A stretch of DNA of 64,000 nucleotides from Amblyornis subalaris (taxonomy: Eukaryota; Chordata; Aves; Passeriformes; Ptilonorhynchidae), in contig JACAXG010000167.1 of assembly GCA_018881555.1 (NCBI GenBank), positions 1,147,920-1,211,919 of the forward strand. The letters are read 5' to 3'. The notes below the pieces were generated by a model. It had not been told where the DNA came from. It searched no databases and saw only the letters and a program-made list of their open reading frames with translations. A program made the translations under genes and the position numbers. The stretch's first letter is position 1. Each line of letters begins with the position of its first letter. This document shows, in pieces, positions 61,925-64,000 of the stretch.

Positions 61925-64000
61925 TGCAGCTTGTGAACTTCAGTCTCCAGTGTTCCAGCCAGGGTTTGGTCTGTTGTGCCCTGCAGCTCTCCTAAAAGCA
62001 GAGACATCTCTTTGCATCCTGAAACAAGTTTCCCTCCTCCCGCGTAGCACAAGGCCTGCCAGGATGCTCAGCCACGAAGCAAATCATCGTCAGGCACTTG
62101 TACCTACCCAGGGTGCCCTCTCCATCTATTAAATCAACTTAAAATGAATTAGTGGAAGGTGTCCCTGCCCAAGCACTTCACACCTGTAGTGCCTCTTGGA
62201 GTTCCATGGCCATGCAAAGGTTTCCATCGCTGCCTGAAATGTGGCAGGTCCAGCCAGCTCCACTACAACGTCCTTGGTTTTGCTGGATGCAGATTTTAAT
62301 TAATCACTGGGCCTGGCAGCATTTCCAGTGCTTAGGTTCACTTGCTAAACCCAGGCTGATCACTGCACCACTTCCCTTCTCCACTGCATCAATTTTTGAT
62401 GTCTTATACACTCATTTACTGCTGACTGGACCCGAAATTACATATATTGCTTCAGTTTTGTCTTACAAGCAGCGGCCATAGGTTTATAACCTCAAGAACA
62501 GCCAGGTAAGCAAGAGCCTTTCCTTCACTCCACCATTCTTCAGGCCATAAAACCACAGCAACATTTTATTTCCATGGTATCAGCTGAGATCTCTCTTCCA
62601 CAGAAAATTCCCAGACTGTGGTTTTTCTCATGAGCACCAGTGTAAGGGCTTGGGGTTTGCTGTGGCAGTGCAGCTCCCAAGCAATTCACACTGAGATTTT
62701 AGCTCCAGATTTCTGTCAGACTGGGATATCCAGAAAAGAGTCTTGTGCAGGCTCTTACTAATGCTCAACCCGTATGGATTTCCCAACTCCCACGTGCTTA
62801 AAGCCCTCTCTGGGCCATGGCATGTTTGCAGACCCCACACTTTNATTGCCTTGGGATACCACCAGGTACCTGTGGATGTTACTCAGCACCACGAGCCCCA
62901 GCGTGGCTCAGAGCACTTTGCTTTGTTATAAGGTAAATGTGAAACAATAATGTTTTTCCTATTTCCTGCCTCCTCAAAATCTGTACTCTGCTATTCAAAA
63001 AATCCCCTCATGGGTCTTCCGGCTTAGTATTTCCACAGCCTCATCTCCCTTCTACACTCAGATGTTTCAGGGTAATAGCTGCATATTTTTAAGCCCACCA
63101 TGCTGACAGCAAAACAAATATCCNATTAAATACTTACTTTTAATAGATGCTGTACATCTTGCACGCAGCCAAATCCCTTGATTAGCCTTTTATTTTTCAC
63201 TCTATTCAACCACATTCTTCACTTTCAATTTTGGGGGAAATTCTTCTCTAGCACGTGCATCCCTCTCCTCCAGCCCCCTGGCAGTGACCTCCCGCCCAAC
63301 AGGCAGATCCCGTGAGCCGTGGTGGGTTTGGAAACTCTTCCTGTCACTTCCAGCAAGGACAAAACACCCAGCAAACCCACACCACCGTTGTCCATGCACT
63401 CCGTGGCCCAGAGGAGCCGCAGACCCGGCGCCCTCCTGCCCATAAATAACCCCCACGTGCCCAGCCCCGAAGCACAGCACAGCTTGGTCTCATTCCAGCC
63501 TGGATCCAATGATGCATTTTACTGCCTCCCTCCTTTCCATTTTAAAGCCAAGACTGGTGTATTTTTTATGCAGGTCTCCTTGGCCGTGGCTGTGTCTTGA
63601 ATATAAGATCAATTTTTCCTGGTTAACTCTTCACGCCTGATCCTACCAAAGTGGAGGCAGCTCCAAACCCCTCTGGGGTGCAGGATTGACATCGCTGGGG
63701 TGTTGATTAATCTCACAAAGTACAACCCCCCTCAGCTCCTTGTGCCCAAATTACTTTGTTTGCCACCACAAACCCATCCTGGACGTTCACGCGACAGTGC
63801 AGCTCCCATTCTGCAGCCCTGCTGCTGCTCTTGTAGCAAAAATCCAATTTCTGGGTATTTCAGTCAAATTTCAGTCTGTATCCAAGTGAGATTTAACCAG
63901 ACCGGGGTGTAATGCAATAAGTCAGTGGAATGGAAGACTGTTATTTGCTTTTTTTTTTTTTAAATATTAAAAATGCAAAGTGTAAATAATCTGGAAAGAA

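Larger units (their letters stand above)
54801..64000. other. Intergenic DNA, no gene recognised
   Basis: Holds CR1 pieces at 56.1 and 60.0 kb, a possible LTR end near 56.8 kb and the hairpin at 61897. Frames of up to 190 codons (57451-58023 plus, 61486-62052 minus) have no recognisable domain and are of a length expected by chance in 64 kb at this base composition. Confidence 0.5.

Noticed and set aside
61486..62052. 188-codon minus-strand ORF
   Set aside because: No recognisable domain, no splice or promoter context, and a length expected about once by chance in a window this size.
62151..62171. TAGTGGAAGGTGTCCCTGCCC as a CR1 insertion
   Set aside because: Exact to the CR1 core but only about 21 bases, with no CR1 sequence on either side; too short to call an element.
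1..64000. CRISPR arrays, operons, prophage or other prokaryotic systems
   Set aside because: None of the repeats has CRISPR spacing, there are no compact gene clusters, and CR1 LINEs with a CpG island mark the DNA as avian nuclear.

Overview
This is a stretch of vertebrate, almost certainly avian, nuclear DNA. The evidence is a scatter of CR1 LINE 3' ends in both orientations, with the bird-typical 'tcacagaatggtttgggttggaagggacct' type core and ATTCTATGAT-type tails. There is also one strong CpG island and no compact operon-like coding. The many isolated single 'n' bases mark unresolved consensus positions in the assembly. I cannot assign a species; the CR1 flavour suggests a neoavian or passerine bird (inference).

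Layout. The centre of interest is a CpG island at about 42.06-42.91 kb. On the minus strand it holds a convincing first coding exon: an ATG at 42566, 34 codons, and a consensus splice donor at 42463. The exon-encoded peptide starts MDGKAAPNG and ends ITGYYGYYPGYSSQK. I could not attach a gene symbol. The gene would run leftward, so 1-42462 is best read as its long first intron, or as intron plus unrecognised later exons. I found no further exon I can defend. To the right of the island lie the 5' flank, a precisely phased 23-bp minisatellite (42955-43272) and about 20 kb of apparently intergenic DNA.

Repeats. I recognise nine clear CR1 copies or fragments (3.2, 3.8, 14.7, 22.5, 25.5, 35.0, 43.5, 46.5 and 60.0 kb), a small one at 56.1 kb, a decayed long one at 13.0-13.7 kb and a probable much older CR1/L3-like one at 54.5 kb. 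The 35.0-35.96 kb copy still shows part of the CR1 reverse transcriptase (an FVDDTKL box) with ambiguities. Several two-copy tandem duplications and two perfect hairpins are also listed.

Most open reading frames in the window are chance ORFs, antisense readings of CR1, or by-products of the GC-rich island and the 23-bp minisatellite. No new multi-gene system is visible here. The most useful leads are the unidentified exon with its polypurine leader and overlapping upstream ORF, the minisatellite beside the promoter, an unusually long intronic minus-strand ORF (38325-39062), and several CpG-retaining intronic patches, one with two identical MEF2-type sites, that look like candidate regulatory elements.
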